A stretch of DNA of 64,000 bases from JACKHO01 sp041398745. Lineage in GTDB: Bacteria; Planctomycetota; Planctomycetia; Planctomycetales; Planctomycetaceae. Positions 25,952-34,869 of this stretch are shown here, piece after piece; position 1 is the first letter of the stretch; each line of letters begins with the position of its first letter. The DNA lies in assembly GCA_041398745.1 (NCBI GenBank), contig JAWKUB010000008.1, positions 62,001-126,000 on the forward strand. Reading direction: 5' to 3'. Made by a program: the position numbers and the translations under genes. The notes under the pieces are model-generated. The model saw nothing but the letters and a program-made list of their open reading frames with translations, was not told where the DNA came from and ran no database searches.

Positions 25952-27226
25952 AATACTGTTCGGCACGTTTTTTGCGCCAGGTTGTTGATGGGATATACCT
26001 TCTGCTTCTGAGGTTTCAAACTCATGGAGGCAGGCGATGGGACGGAAGAGTCGGAAGGGGGCCGAGAATACCACGAAATTGCAGGGGCTGAAGTATTTCC
26101 GACTGATTGACGACCTGTTGGCAGGGCTGCGTGGACAGGGAACGGAGCGTGACAAGGCGGGCAACCGACAGTTGTTCTGCGATCAGTATATCGCACTATT
26201 GCTGCTATATTTCTTTAATCCGACGGTCACCAGTTTGCGTGGGCTGCAGAAGTTCACCACGCTCGAAAAAGTCCAGAAGCTGTGTGGCGTCAAACCGACG
26301 TCGCTGGGATCGCTCAGTGAGGCGGCACGCGTGTTTGATCCGGCCGTGCTTGAACCAATTATTGCACAACTGGCAGCTCAGGCCCGGACATCACCCTCAG
26401 CCATGCCTCCCGCCCAACAGGCCGCACTGGCGGGACTGACGGCAGTCGATGGCAGCCTGCTCAAGGCGTTGCCCGCATGGCCTGGGCGCTCTGGCAGGAT
26501 GCCGAGCACCGAGCTGTCAAAATGCATGTGGCGTTTGGCGTGTTCGAGCAGGCACCGCTCGAAGTGGCGGTGACGCATGGCAACGGTGCAGAACGCGAAC
26601 AATTGCGGAACATGGTCCAGCCGGGTGGGTTCTATGTGGCCGATCGGGGCTATGCAAACAACGCCATGTTTCGCGAGTTTGATGCACAGAACGTGCGGTT
26701 TCTCATCCGGGTGCAGGAGAACACCACCTCGAAGTCCAGGCAGAACAGCCGCTCTCAGACGCAGATTCTCAGGCTGGTGTCGTTCGCGATGTGCTGGTGC
26801 GGCGACTGGGCACCGAAAAGCACAACCGGCTCTTGGAAGAACCGTTGCGGATTGTCGAAATCCGCGGCACCGAACCCGATCAGGTTTGGATTCTGGCGAC
26901 CAACGCCCGCGATTTGCCCGCGGAACTCATTGCGGTTGCGTACCGTTATCGCTGGCAAATCGAACTGTTTTTCCGCTGGCTGAAATGCGTACTGGGCTGC
27001 CGACACCTGCTGAGTCACTGCGAATCGGGCGTGACGCTGCAGGTGTATGCCGCCGTCATCGCGTCTCTGCTGATTAGCCTGTGGACCGGCAGCAAGCCGA
27101 CCAAACGGACCTGGGAAATGCTCTGCCACTACTTCAGTGGCTGGGCCACCCTGGAAGAACTCCACCAACACCTCAATCTCCCCTCACCCCGCGACCCACC
27201 CCGCAAATCCTGAGCCGAACAGTATT
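25952..27226 (+). mobile_element. IS4-family insertion sequence (1275 bp, inactive)
   Basis: The ends are AATACTGTTCGGC (25952-25964) and its exact reverse complement (27214-27226), with weaker similarity continuing to about 25 bp. The element is flanked by a 12-bp direct repeat, GGCCCTCTCCCC, at 25940-25951 and 27227-27238, consistent with the 10-13 bp duplications of several IS4 subgroups. The transposase inside is broken by two frameshifts. Confidence 0.9.
26037..27213 (+). pseudogene. IS4-type transposase with two frameshifts
   Basis: Three consecutive frames make one DDE transposase. Frame A (26037 to about 26475) carries AVDGSLLKALP with the first Asp; frame B (about 26478 to 26735) carries VADRGYANNAMF with the second Asp; frame C (about 26737 to 27213) carries YRYRWQIELFFRWLK, an exact Y-x2-R-x3-E-x6-K signature with the catalytic Glu. 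Both junctions fit one missing base each, near 26474-26480 and near 26730-26737. The restored length is about 390 residues. The copy should not be active by itself. Confidence 0.9.
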
Positions 27227-27421
27227 GGCCCTCTCCCCCACAATGAAAGCCGAGAAACGTTGTACTGACCATCGTGTGGGAGAGGGGGAGTTGAAGCGTG
27301 ACCGCCATTTGTCGGATGCACCCAGGGACGATGCCAAGCTCACGACTCCGTGGCTAATGCGGGCTCAATGCGGCATAATTCTGGGACGTACGTTTCCTCC
27401 GACCAGATAAGGCTATCCCGC

Positions 27422-28597
27422 ATGCGTTTCGCAATCGCCGCACTACTTTTGACGTCCTTGTTCTCCACGTCTGCATTCGCGGAGTTTCCGAATTTCAAGG
27501 CGGAAACTATCGACCCGGCGGTGGCCGAGAAGGCCTGTTACGCGGTGGCTCTTGCCGACGTCGACAACGACGGCAAAGAGGACATTGTGGCGGTCAACGA
27601 AAGTCAGGTGCTGTGGTACCGGAATCCGGACTGGAAGAAGCACGTCATTCTCGATTCGCAAACCGAACTCGACAACGTCTGTATTGCTCCCTGCGACATC
27701 GACGGTGATGGGCTCATCGACTTTGCACTCGGTGCCGGCTGGACAAAAATCGGAACCATTCAGTGGATTACTCGCGACAAAGACCCCGCCGCGAAATGGC
27801 ACGTGCATGCCATTGGTCAGGAAATCTGGACGCACCGCATGCGCTGGGCCGATGTACTGGGAACCGGAAAGCCGCAACTGGTTGTTTCGCCCCTCAACGC
27901 CATCGACAAACCGGGTGTGTCGCTACTCGCCTTTGAAATCCCAGCCAATCCCAAAGCCGACCGCTGGCAGTCCACCGCGATTGATGACTCACTGAACCGG
28001 CTGCACAACCATTGGCACATCGACTTCAACGGTGATGGAACCGCCTCCACACTCACCGCCAGCCAGGAAGGACTCAATCTCATCCGTCGCAACGCCGATG
28101 GAACGTTCCGACGTCAACTCGTTGGCTCCGGCATGCCCGCCGAAAAACCAGCTGACCAGGGGGCCGGTGAAGTGAAGGTTGGCCATCTCAAAGGGGGACG
28201 TCATTTCATGGCGACCATTGAACCCATGCACGGTACCAGCGTCGCCATTTATTTCGCCCCACCCAAACTCCCAGACGGTGAACTCGCCGAACGGCTGGTC
28301 ATTGAAGACACCCTCAAACAAGGCCACGCCGTCTGGACCGCCGACATCGACGGTGACGGCGATGATGAAGTCGTCATTGGCCACCGCGAAGCCGGAACCG
28401 GCGAAGTCAAAGGCCCCGGCGTCTACATCTTTGACCCTCAGGACGAAGGCAAACGCTGGGAGAAACACATCGTCGACGACGGCGGAGTCGCCGTCGAAGA
28501 CCTCATCTGCACCGACCTCAATGGCGACGGCCGCATCGACATCGTAGCCGGCGGCCGGGCGACGAAGAATTTGAAGATTTACTGGAACGAAGAGTAG
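27422..28597 (+). CDS. Secreted FG-GAP/VCBS repeat protein
   Basis: I start at the ATG at 27422 (MRFAIAALLLTSLFSTSAFA, signal peptide), giving 391 residues. Repeated Ca-binding loops mark the blades of a beta-propeller: DVDNDGKED, DIDGDGLIDF, DFNGDGTAS, DIDGDGDDEV and DLNGDGRIDI. Such proteins are extracellular and abundant in Planctomycetes, possibly for binding carbohydrate or protein. The frame is open upstream to 27350 without protein-like character. Confidence 0.88.
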   Translation: MRFAIAALLLTSLFSTSAFAEFPNFKAETIDPAVAEKACYAVALADVDNDGKEDIVAVNESQVLWYRNPDWKKHVILDSQTELDNVCIAPCDIDGDGLIDFALGAGWTKIGTIQWITRDKDPAAKWHVHAIGQEIWTHRMRWADVLGTGKPQLVVSPLNAIDKPGVSLLAFEIPANPKADRWQSTAIDDSLNRLHNHWHIDFNGDGTASTLTASQEGLNLIRRNADGTFRRQLVGSGMPAEKPADQGAGEVKVGHLKGGRHFMATIEPMHGTSVAIYFAPPKLPDGELAERLVIEDTLKQGHAVWTADIDGDGDDEVVIGHREAGTGEVKGPGVYIFDPQDEGKRWEKHIVDDGGVAVEDLICTDLNGDGRIDIVAGGRATKNLKIYWNEE

Positions 28598-28635
28598 TCT
28601 TCAGACCGTAGGCCGGACCGAACGACACACAGATG

Positions 28636-29013
28636 TTATTCGTCGGCGATTGGCTCACGCCTGACTCGATCGAGGACACATGAAGCGAATGTATCGAGTG
28701 CAACCTCTTCCGTTGCATTGGCCTTTCGGGATTGCGACGGACCGAAGTTGCCAATGCCGCCGATTGGTGGCCACTCCCAAGTGCCGTCAGTTTTTTTACT
28801 GGCCAGCATTGCTTCTATACTGGAAATGACAGTCATTGGCACGACGTTCAGTGCAATATCGACTTTGGCCTTTGCGTGAGGATGATCAAGAAGAGCTCGC
28901 ATGCATTTGTCAAAGACCCATGATGTGACTTCACATTCGGTGACAATTGCTCGATTGAATAGTTCAATCTGTCGTTCAATGCGCTGCCGCAAGTTTTCGA
29001 TGTCTTCGAGCAT
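28636..29013 (-). CDS. Hypothetical protein (125 aa)
   Basis: The start at 29013 (MLEDIENLRQRIERQIELFN) is supported by a strong GAGGAGG about 7 bases upstream. The first 40 residues look helical, then VDIALNVVPMTVISSIEAML and a Gly/Pro-rich loop (WEWPPIGGIGNFG). No signal peptide or known family. A REP-like palindrome (29027-29050) sits directly upstream of the Shine-Dalgarno. It converges on the FG-GAP gene. Confidence 0.6.
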   Translation of the reverse strand: MLEDIENLRQRIERQIELFNRAIVTECEVTSWVFDKCMRALLDHPHAKAKVDIALNVVPMTVISSIEAMLASKKTDGTWEWPPIGGIGNFGPSQSRKANATEEVALDTFASCVLDRVRREPIADE

Positions 29014-29026
29014 ACTTCGCCTCCTC

Positions 29027-29050
29027 GTTCCCAAGCTCCTGCTTGGGAAC
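29027..29050. repeat. REP-like palindrome, copy 4
   Basis: GTTCCCAAGCTCCTGCTTGG runs on to a mirrored end at 29050. One base in the centre differs from copies 1 and 3. It lies in the 5' leader of the minus-strand hypothetical gene. Confidence 0.75.
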
Positions 29051-29139
29051 ACACCGCACGGGTAGCGGAATTGTATTGAACCCGACTCACCTTCGCGACG
29101 TTGTTGCCCGACTGAAAGTCACGTCTAAGACAGAATGGC

Positions 29140-29163
29140 GTCCCCAAGCAGCAGCTTGGGGAC
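29140..29163. repeat. REP-like palindrome, copy 5 (variant)
   Basis: GTCCCCAAGCAGCAGCTTGG and its mirrored end at 29163 have the same core (CCCAAGC/GCTTGGG) as copies 1-4 but with outer CC/GG pairs. Confidence 0.7.
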
Positions 29164-29456
29164 GAGGATGGAAAATCACACTACGAAACACTCGGACTCA
29201 CGGGCCTTAAGTTTGAATTGCTGTACGAGTGGTGAAATCGGGTGTCGCGACCGGAGTAGCCCAGATGCAATCTGGGCAGCGAAGCTGCAAGAGGCTGCGG
29301 GGAAAGTCATCGTCTGGGGAGAAGCATGGAACTCGTCTGGTGCATGAAGGGTGAAGTTGAGGCCTCAAACGGCTGCGCCGCCCAGAATTCTGCTGGGCCA
29401 CCCGCGCCCAATACCTCTGGCATATGGGTAGTCTGCCGGTCTCGTGATTCGTCATC
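29164..29456. other. Gene-free stretch with two GCCCAG palindromes
   Basis: Two further inverted repeats of another type occur: GCCCAGATGCAATCTGGGC at 29259-29277 and GCCCAGAATTCTGCTGGGC at 29380-29398. Both share the GCCCAG...CTGGGC arms and differ in the middle. No gene is recognised. Confidence 0.55.
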
Positions 29457-29849
29457 TCAACCTTTATGTGCATCCCACCACTGTTTGAGTCCGGGGTTAA
29501 TTTTTTCCCAGTAAATCCCGTGGTACGAGGGCTCGCGGAATTCAATTGCAGTCACGACAACTGTCGTTGCGAGGGAGATCGTGAGGGCTGTTGTTCCGCT
29601 CAGTACGTTAAATCCGAACGATAATCCGGCAAGCAGTACCGCGACCGTTGCCCATGCGAGTTCAAGGTTGGTCGCCAGCCTGATGACGTTACAGAACAGG
29701 AAGAAGTGCAGCACGACGTAAGCCAGCAGCAACGCCAGTTCCTTACTCCACAAGCATAACACCGGCACGGCAATGGCGGTCGAAAGGAGTATGGCCACAT
29801 CAAGCCAACTCGGTTTTCGAAAGCCGGGTTGGAAACTGGTCGTCGTCAT
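29457..29849 (-). CDS. Small membrane protein of unknown function
   Basis: The 130-residue protein has about four predicted membrane helices (LDVAILLSTAIAVPVLCLW, LALLLAYVVLHFFLF, LAWATVAVLLAGLSFG, LTISLATTVVVTAIEF) and a short polar C-terminus ending IYWEKINPGLKQWWDAHKG. No family is recognised. It lies in the accessory stretch next to palindromic repeats. Confidence 0.6.
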   Translation of the reverse strand: MTTTSFQPGFRKPSWLDVAILLSTAIAVPVLCLWSKELALLLAYVVLHFFLFCNVIRLATNLELAWATVAVLLAGLSFGFNVLSGTTALTISLATTVVVTAIEFREPSYHGIYWEKINPGLKQWWDAHKG

Positions 29850-30059
29850 GGGGCGAGTTCCGGGATGAAACAGCGATCACACTACGATTACGCTGATTCC
29901 CTATTCTTCCGTTGGCTCAAACCCTCAACTTGATGTGACGACTGGCACGCATCAGAATTGCAGTGTCCAATCGCATGCAATGACGGGCTTCGTTTGCAAC
30001 AACTTGCTCGACTGAATCGAAAAATGAACTCAACGAGGACCAAGGTGAACCCCATTCCA

Positions 30060-30536
30060 ATGAACATTTTGCGGTTGTCCTTAGTGCTGCTCCTTCCTGG
30101 TTGCATGCTCCCTGGTTGTGGTGATGAATCTGAGTCGCGTGAGGGAACCCTTGTAACACAGGACGAGTCGACTCCAGAGGATGAGACACATATCCTTCCT
30201 GGCACCCAACTCGCCGACCCACCGCAGTTTGAGAAAGAGTTCGTCATCAATTTTGGATTTCTCCGCAACGCTGGTGGTGAGAGACTGGACGAAACACCGT
30301 ACGTCTTCGCAGGTGCGGAGTCATTCGTCCTGGAAGACTATGCCAAACAACTCCAGCGAGAGGCTAAGATACTTGAAGGGAATCACGTCGACGTAAGAGA
30401 TGTGGACGTGATTATTCGAGTTGACCAAGAAGTTTCGGAAGAGGAGGTTGACCGCCTGATTCAGCAGGCCAAGGATGTGGGATTCCAAAAGTTCCAGCTC
30501 AAGACCGTGTCGCCAGAAACGGGTCAAGATGATTAA
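30060..30536 (+). CDS. Lipoprotein with ExbD/TolR-like C-terminal fold
   Basis: From the ATG at 30060 (AAGGTG about 10 bases upstream) the 158-residue protein starts MNILRLSLVLLLPGCMLPGC, a lipoprotein signal with two possible lipobox cysteines. The mature N-terminus is acidic. The last 35 residues (VDVIIRVDQEVSEEEVDRLI, QQAKDVGFQKFQLKT) resemble the ExbD/TolR periplasmic domain (v.i.aD..v....v......k..Gf.k..l.t). No exbB or tonB is adjacent and there is no ExbD-like membrane helix with its Asp. Relation to ExbD is inferred by eye only. Confidence 0.6.
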   Translation: MNILRLSLVLLLPGCMLPGCGDESESREGTLVTQDESTPEDETHILPGTQLADPPQFEKEFVINFGFLRNAGGERLDETPYVFAGAESFVLEDYAKQLQREAKILEGNHVDVRDVDVIIRVDQEVSEEEVDRLIQQAKDVGFQKFQLKTVSPETGQDD

Positions 30537-30608
30537 AGAGACCTGCGAGTAGCGCAAGCCGTCCTTATCTCTGTGTGACTCCTCGTATTCTTCGTGTCCC
30601 ATTCCGCG

Positions 30609-31979
30609 TCACTCACCAGCGACTGCGTCAGGCGTTGGTTCCGTGGCGTTGTTAGCTTCGGCCAGTGTGGGACATGCCAAATAGTCACCCGTGCGTTGGG
30701 CGCTGTAGATGCTGGAGCGGCCGCTGAGGAAGTAGGCGAAGAAGCAGGCGACGGCGGCGTAGCCGACGAATCCGACGCTGAGCAGTTCGCCGTTGCCGGG
30801 GGCGAAGAGTTCAATGGCCATAATGGTACAGGCGAGTGGTGTGTTGGTGGCTCCCGCGAACACGGCCACGAATCCGAGTCCGGCCATGAGGTCGACCGGC
30901 ACGCCGAGCAACACGCCGAGCACGTGGCCGAGTGCGGCTCCAATGAAGAAGAGAGGAGTGACCTCGCCCCCTTTGAATCCGCTGCCGACAGTGACAGCGG
31001 TGAACAGCAGTTTCCACCACCAACTGAACCAGTGGGCCCCACCCACGGCGAAGCAGGTTTGAATGGTGACGGCATCAGGCTGGTTGGGATTTGTTTTCAC
31101 GCCCAGGCCGAGGTAGTCGCGCGTGCCGAGCAGGAAGACCAGCAGAATGACGACCGAGCCGCCAACCACGGGACGCAGCCACGGCTTGGCAATGAATTTC
31201 TTGAGCGTGCGGTTGATGAGGTGAGTTAACTCGGCGAACAGCACGCTGGCCAGTCCGAAGAAAACCGCCGCGATGGCGACTTTGCCAAGCGTGAGCCAGT
31301 CGAGTTGAATCGCACCCGATTCGATAGCCACGTTTTCGAATGAGGTGATGTGGTAGTGTGTATGCCCCACGCCCCAGGCTGTGTTGGTTTGATCACCAAT
31401 AATGCTGGCGATGAGGCACGGCACCACAGCGCGGTAGCTCATGCGCCCAATTGCCAGGACTTCGATGGCGAAAATTGTGCCTGTCAGTGGCGTGCCGAAC
31501 ACTGCCCCGAAACCAGCGGCGACACCAGCCATGAGCAGGATTTTTGTATCCTCTTCGCTGAAGCCGAGCCAGCGGCCGAGTGTGCTGGCAATGCTGCCTC
31601 CCATTTGCACCGCCGTCCCTTCGCGTCCGGCTGAGCCTCCAAACAGATGCGTAATGAGTGTGCCGAGCAAAACGAGCGGGGCCATGCGGGTGGGAACACC
31701 ACCACCCGGCGCGTGGATTTGCTCCATCACGAGGTTGTTGCCCCCTTCGGACTCCTTCCCCCATTTGTAGTACATCAGGCCCGAGATGAGGCCGGCCACC
31801 GGGAGCAGAAACAGCAGCCACGGGAATTGCCACTGCAGTTTTGTGACTTCATCGAGCGACCACAAAAACAGTGCCACGGCAGAACCGACGGCAATGCCGA
31901 GCGGAATGCAAATCAGCAGCCAGCGCGCAACGAATGTGCCCAGGCGAACGTGCTCGCGTAAGCTCCATTGAATGGTCAT
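30609..31979 (-). CDS. ClC-type anion transporter, CLC-F (fluoride/proton antiporter)-like
   Basis: The 456-residue protein has the ClC architecture of many membrane helices. Diagnostic segments are EGGNNLVMEQIH in the place of the usual GSGIP, GREGTAVQMGGSIAS with the external gating Glu, and GSGFKGGEVTPLFFIGAALG in the place of GxFxP. As I remember them, the GNN and GREGTAVQMG variants belong to the CLC-F branch that exports fluoride. No CBS domains follow; the C-terminus is a short polar tail. I found no fluoride riboswitch sequence in the 157 bp upstream. Confidence 0.8.
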   Translation of the reverse strand: MTIQWSLREHVRLGTFVARWLLICIPLGIAVGSAVALFLWSLDEVTKLQWQFPWLLFLLPVAGLISGLMYYKWGKESEGGNNLVMEQIHAPGGGVPTRMAPLVLLGTLITHLFGGSAGREGTAVQMGGSIASTLGRWLGFSEEDTKILLMAGVAAGFGAVFGTPLTGTIFAIEVLAIGRMSYRAVVPCLIASIIGDQTNTAWGVGHTHYHITSFENVAIESGAIQLDWLTLGKVAIAAVFFGLASVLFAELTHLINRTLKKFIAKPWLRPVVGGSVVILLVFLLGTRDYLGLGVKTNPNQPDAVTIQTCFAVGGAHWFSWWWKLLFTAVTVGSGFKGGEVTPLFFIGAALGHVLGVLLGVPVDLMAGLGFVAVFAGATNTPLACTIMAIELFAPGNGELLSVGFVGYAAVACFFAYFLSGRSSIYSAQRTGDYLACPTLAEANNATEPTPDAVAGE

Positions 31980-32136
31980 GGTGCGGTGGAATTATCTGAA
32001 ACTTCGATGGAGCACCCAGCGGACAGGCCTGTGCCGAGTGCGTCGTGCAGTTGCATTGACACCTAGTGCTTCCTGATGTCTGCATGGGCAGTACTGCCCT
32101 GAATACTACATTACTTGTTGCTTCATGTCGGCACAT

Positions 32137-32649
32137 TCAATGTTCTAGCTCGTTGTGGCATTCGCAACACCGATCATCAACCCGTCGACCGCAGTGAATG
32201 CAATCCCATTCCTCTGTCTCGTCCTCACACGACGAGCAGGCAAATATTGGTACCCGTTGCCGGCACCTTGGGGTGTCAGACTGAGACGCGCCGCGTATGC
32301 CATGACCGAGCAGAAAGTCATCTTGCTGAGGATCAAAAACGTGAAGGTCGAATTGTTTGAGAATGTCGAAGATCGAAGTTAGAGTTTCAATGAGTTGGTC
32401 GTCATTAGCGGTTCCATGAGTAATGACAACCGAGTGCTCGTTGACGTAGACTTGAATGTAGCTCGTCGACCACCACATTAGCTGATAGAGGTGACTCGGT
32501 CCCTCTTCTTTCAGACCCGGAATGTCCGCAAGCAAAACAGCTCGCAACTCGTTACGACGAGGCAAAGGCAGGGATGTGTCCTCACCACGGAGGATTGCCA
32601 GGCAGCGGTCGCGGTCGGTCGCAAGAGTCCCGTAGTAGTCAACACTCAA
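32137..32649 (-). CDS. Hypothetical protein with C-terminal cysteine-rich zinc-ribbon-like tail
   Basis: The 170-residue protein starts MSVDYYGTLATDRDRCLAIL. Its middle part looks like a globular alpha/beta domain (IQVYVNEHSVVITHG, LIETLTSIFDILKQFDLHVF). The end carries CxxC pairs, FACSSCEDE, DCIHCGRRV and DRCCECHNELEH, enough for one or two zinc sites. No family is recognised. It lies 99 bp downstream of glnA on the same strand. Confidence 0.6.
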   Translation of the reverse strand: MSVDYYGTLATDRDRCLAILRGEDTSLPLPRRNELRAVLLADIPGLKEEGPSHLYQLMWWSTSYIQVYVNEHSVVITHGTANDDQLIETLTSIFDILKQFDLHVFDPQQDDFLLGHGIRGASQSDTPRCRQRVPIFACSSCEDETEEWDCIHCGRRVDDRCCECHNELEH

Positions 32650-32748
32650 AATGGCACCTGGTTTGGTATTGGAACCGCGTCTGGGATGAATTTATTTGCA
32701 CCCGAGAAGGGAAGCGGCCCACCTTACAGCCTCAGAAGGGTGACGAAG

Positions 32749-34158
32749 CTACGCGTCGAAGTACATCGCGAATTCCCAGGGATGCGGGCGTTGCCGGATT
32801 TGTTCGACTTCGTTGGTCTGCTTGTACCAAATCCAGGTGTCGATGACATCGCTGGTGAAGACATCACCCCGCAGCAGGAAGTCGTGGTCTTTTCGCAGTG
32901 CCAGTAATGATTCTTCGAGTGAGTTGGGAACCGTGGGATGCTCTGAGAGTTCCTCGGGGGAGAGATCATAAATGTCTTTGTCGAGCGGCAAACCGGGGTC
33001 GATCCGCTGCTGAATACCGTCAATGGCGGCCATGAGTACGGCGGCCATTCCCAAGTAAGGATTGCACGAGGCGTCCGGGCAGCGAAATTCGAATCGCTTG
33101 GTGGCGGCCGAAGTGTTGTGTGCGGGAATGCGAATGGCGGCTGAGCGATTGCGGAAGCTGTACGTCAGATTCACCGGGGCTTCGAAGCCGGGGACAAATC
33201 GCTTGTAGCTGTTGGTGGTCGGGCAGCAGAAAGCGAGCAGTGCCGGAGCGTGTTTGAGAATTCCGCCCATCGCGAACGTGGCGAGCTCAGAGAGTCCGCC
33301 GTATCCCGGACCGGCAAACAGGGTTTCGCCATCCTTCCAGAGCGAGAAGTGCATGTGCAGCCCGGTGCCATTCTCGTTCCAGAGTGGCTTGGGCATAAAC
33401 GTCACGGCTTTGTCGTGCTGTACGGCGACATTGCGTGCGATGTATTTGAACCGCAGAAATCTGTCCGCCATTTGCAGTAGTGGAGCGAAGGTGAGGTCTA
33501 CTTCGCACTGACCGCCGCTTCCGACTTCGTGATGTTGGCCATCAACCTGCACACCGCATTGCTGCAGCTTGAGCATGATGTCGGTTCGCAAGTCCTGAAG
33601 GGTGTCTTGCGGCGGCATGGGGAAGTATCCCTCGCGGCGCCGAATGCGGTAGCCACGATTTGATCCGCCCCCTTTGCCCCGATTCCATTCTCCCTCGGCA
33701 CTGTCGAGGTGGTAGTAACCTTCGTGGCCGTTCTGGTCGAAGCGGACGTCGTCGAAGACGTAGAACTCGGACTCAAGCCCGAAGTTGGCGGTGTCGGCAA
33801 TTCCGGTCGACCGCATGTAGGCTTCCGCTTTGCGGGCCACGTTACGGGGATCGCGGGCGTAATCTTCCCGGGTAATGGGATCCTGAATGTTGCAGGTCAT
33901 TGCCAGGGTCGACTTCATGAAGGGATCGACAATGGCGGTTTCCGCCTGCGGCACGACGAGCATGTCGCTCTCGTTGATCGACTGCCATCCCCGAATCGAC
34001 GAGCCATCGAATGTGAACCCCTCTTCGAAACTTTCTTCGGTGAGTCCATCGACCGGAATGGTGAAGTGCTTCTGGGTCCCTGGAAAATCCATGAACCGCA
34101 GGTCGATCGCCACAATTTCCTCTCGCCGACAGAGAGCCAGAACTTCGCGGGGAGTCAT
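32749..34158 (-). CDS. glnA: Glutamine synthetase type I
   Basis: The 469-residue enzyme makes glutamine from glutamate, ammonia and ATP. Family landmarks are FTFDGSSIRGW, GLESEFYVFD, the QHHEVGSGGQCEVD metal/ammonia site, MPKPLWNENGTGLHMHFSLW, and NRSAAIRIPAH with RFEFRCPDASCNPYL. The segment KDIYDLSPEE contains the Tyr that is adenylylated in enterobacterial enzymes, so this control is possible; glnE is not in view. The length equals the usual type I-beta length. Confidence 0.95.
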   Translation of the reverse strand: MTPREVLALCRREEIVAIDLRFMDFPGTQKHFTIPVDGLTEESFEEGFTFDGSSIRGWQSINESDMLVVPQAETAIVDPFMKSTLAMTCNIQDPITREDYARDPRNVARKAEAYMRSTGIADTANFGLESEFYVFDDVRFDQNGHEGYYHLDSAEGEWNRGKGGGSNRGYRIRRREGYFPMPPQDTLQDLRTDIMLKLQQCGVQVDGQHHEVGSGGQCEVDLTFAPLLQMADRFLRFKYIARNVAVQHDKAVTFMPKPLWNENGTGLHMHFSLWKDGETLFAGPGYGGLSELATFAMGGILKHAPALLAFCCPTTNSYKRFVPGFEAPVNLTYSFRNRSAAIRIPAHNTSAATKRFEFRCPDASCNPYLGMAAVLMAAIDGIQQRIDPGLPLDKDIYDLSPEELSEHPTVPNSLEESLLALRKDHDFLLRGDVFTSDVIDTWIWYKQTNEVEQIRQRPHPWEFAMYFDA

Positions 34159-34522
34159 TCGGTTATTACCTCGGTTTTGATGGAATTCTCAGGCCGAATC
34201 AACAGTGCAAACCGCGTGTCAAACAACGGAAATCGCTTATTCATATTGCTCCAGCGGCCTGAAGGGAGAGTTTAAGGGGAAAAACAGCCGTTCCACCAGC
34301 GAACAGGACAGCATCGCTGCACAAAAAGCAGGCACAGCCCACACTGCACGATTCCTAGGCACCCGCAAGCTCACCGCGACCCGCACGCTAGGAATAACCG
34401 CTGCGACCTGTTATCATCCTGACGTCGACATCAGGGTGACGACACTGTCGCCCTGCCCAGATTTCTGGTCTTCGAATGCGAGGGACCGCCATTCAACTGG
34501 CAGATTCAAAGGAGCATGGAAC
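34159..34522. other. Divergent glnA-csrA intergenic region
   Basis: 364 bp with no recognisable gene. The csrA frame is open leftwards to 34205 but not protein-like. It ends with AAGGAG at 34509-34514, the csrA ribosome binding site. Promoters for both genes must lie here, but I cannot point to convincing boxes. Confidence 0.4.
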
Positions 34523-34720
34523 ATGCTGGTACTTTCACGACGGACAGGGGAACGCATTCTGATTGGCGACGACGTCGCCGTGACGATTGTTCGAATTGGC
34601 CCCAATACGGTTCGCCTTGGAATTGACGCACCGCGCAACATGAACATTGTTCGCGAAGAGTTGTGCGTCGAAAAGCAAGAGATCACTACTCAGCCAACGC
34701 CACGAGTCGTCGAAGCATAA
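34523..34720 (+). CDS. csrA: Carbon storage regulator CsrA
   Basis: The ATG at 34523 with AAGGAG 8 bases upstream gives a 65-residue protein. It starts MLVLSRRTGERILIGDDVAV, continues TIVRIGPNTVRLGIDAP and has the RNA-binding NIVREEL end of the core, so it matches CsrA/RsmA throughout. CsrA binds GGA motifs in mRNA leaders and represses or stabilises messages. It stands alone, without fliW or flagellar genes beside it. Confidence 0.95.
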   Translation: MLVLSRRTGERILIGDDVAVTIVRIGPNTVRLGIDAPRNMNIVREELCVEKQEITTQPTPRVVEA

Positions 34721-34869
34721 GTTTGCTCGGACGATTTTGAGGCGATTCCAAATGCGGTGTGCGAATCACACAACAGTGAATTCGAACGCTGGGGCTCGCT
34801 GTTTTTCTGGACGCTTTGAAAAGACCACCGACGGCGATGTTCGGTGTACCACCGCGGCTGGAATGGCCA

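Noticed and set aside
19871..29163. CRISPR-like array from the repeated palindromes
   Set aside because: Copies are few, irregularly spaced, lie between genes and vary in the centre; no cas gene is present.
31980..32136. Fluoride riboswitch upstream of the CLC-F-like gene
   Set aside because: Read on the minus strand, the leader does not show the conserved pseudoknot elements I know for the crcB motif.
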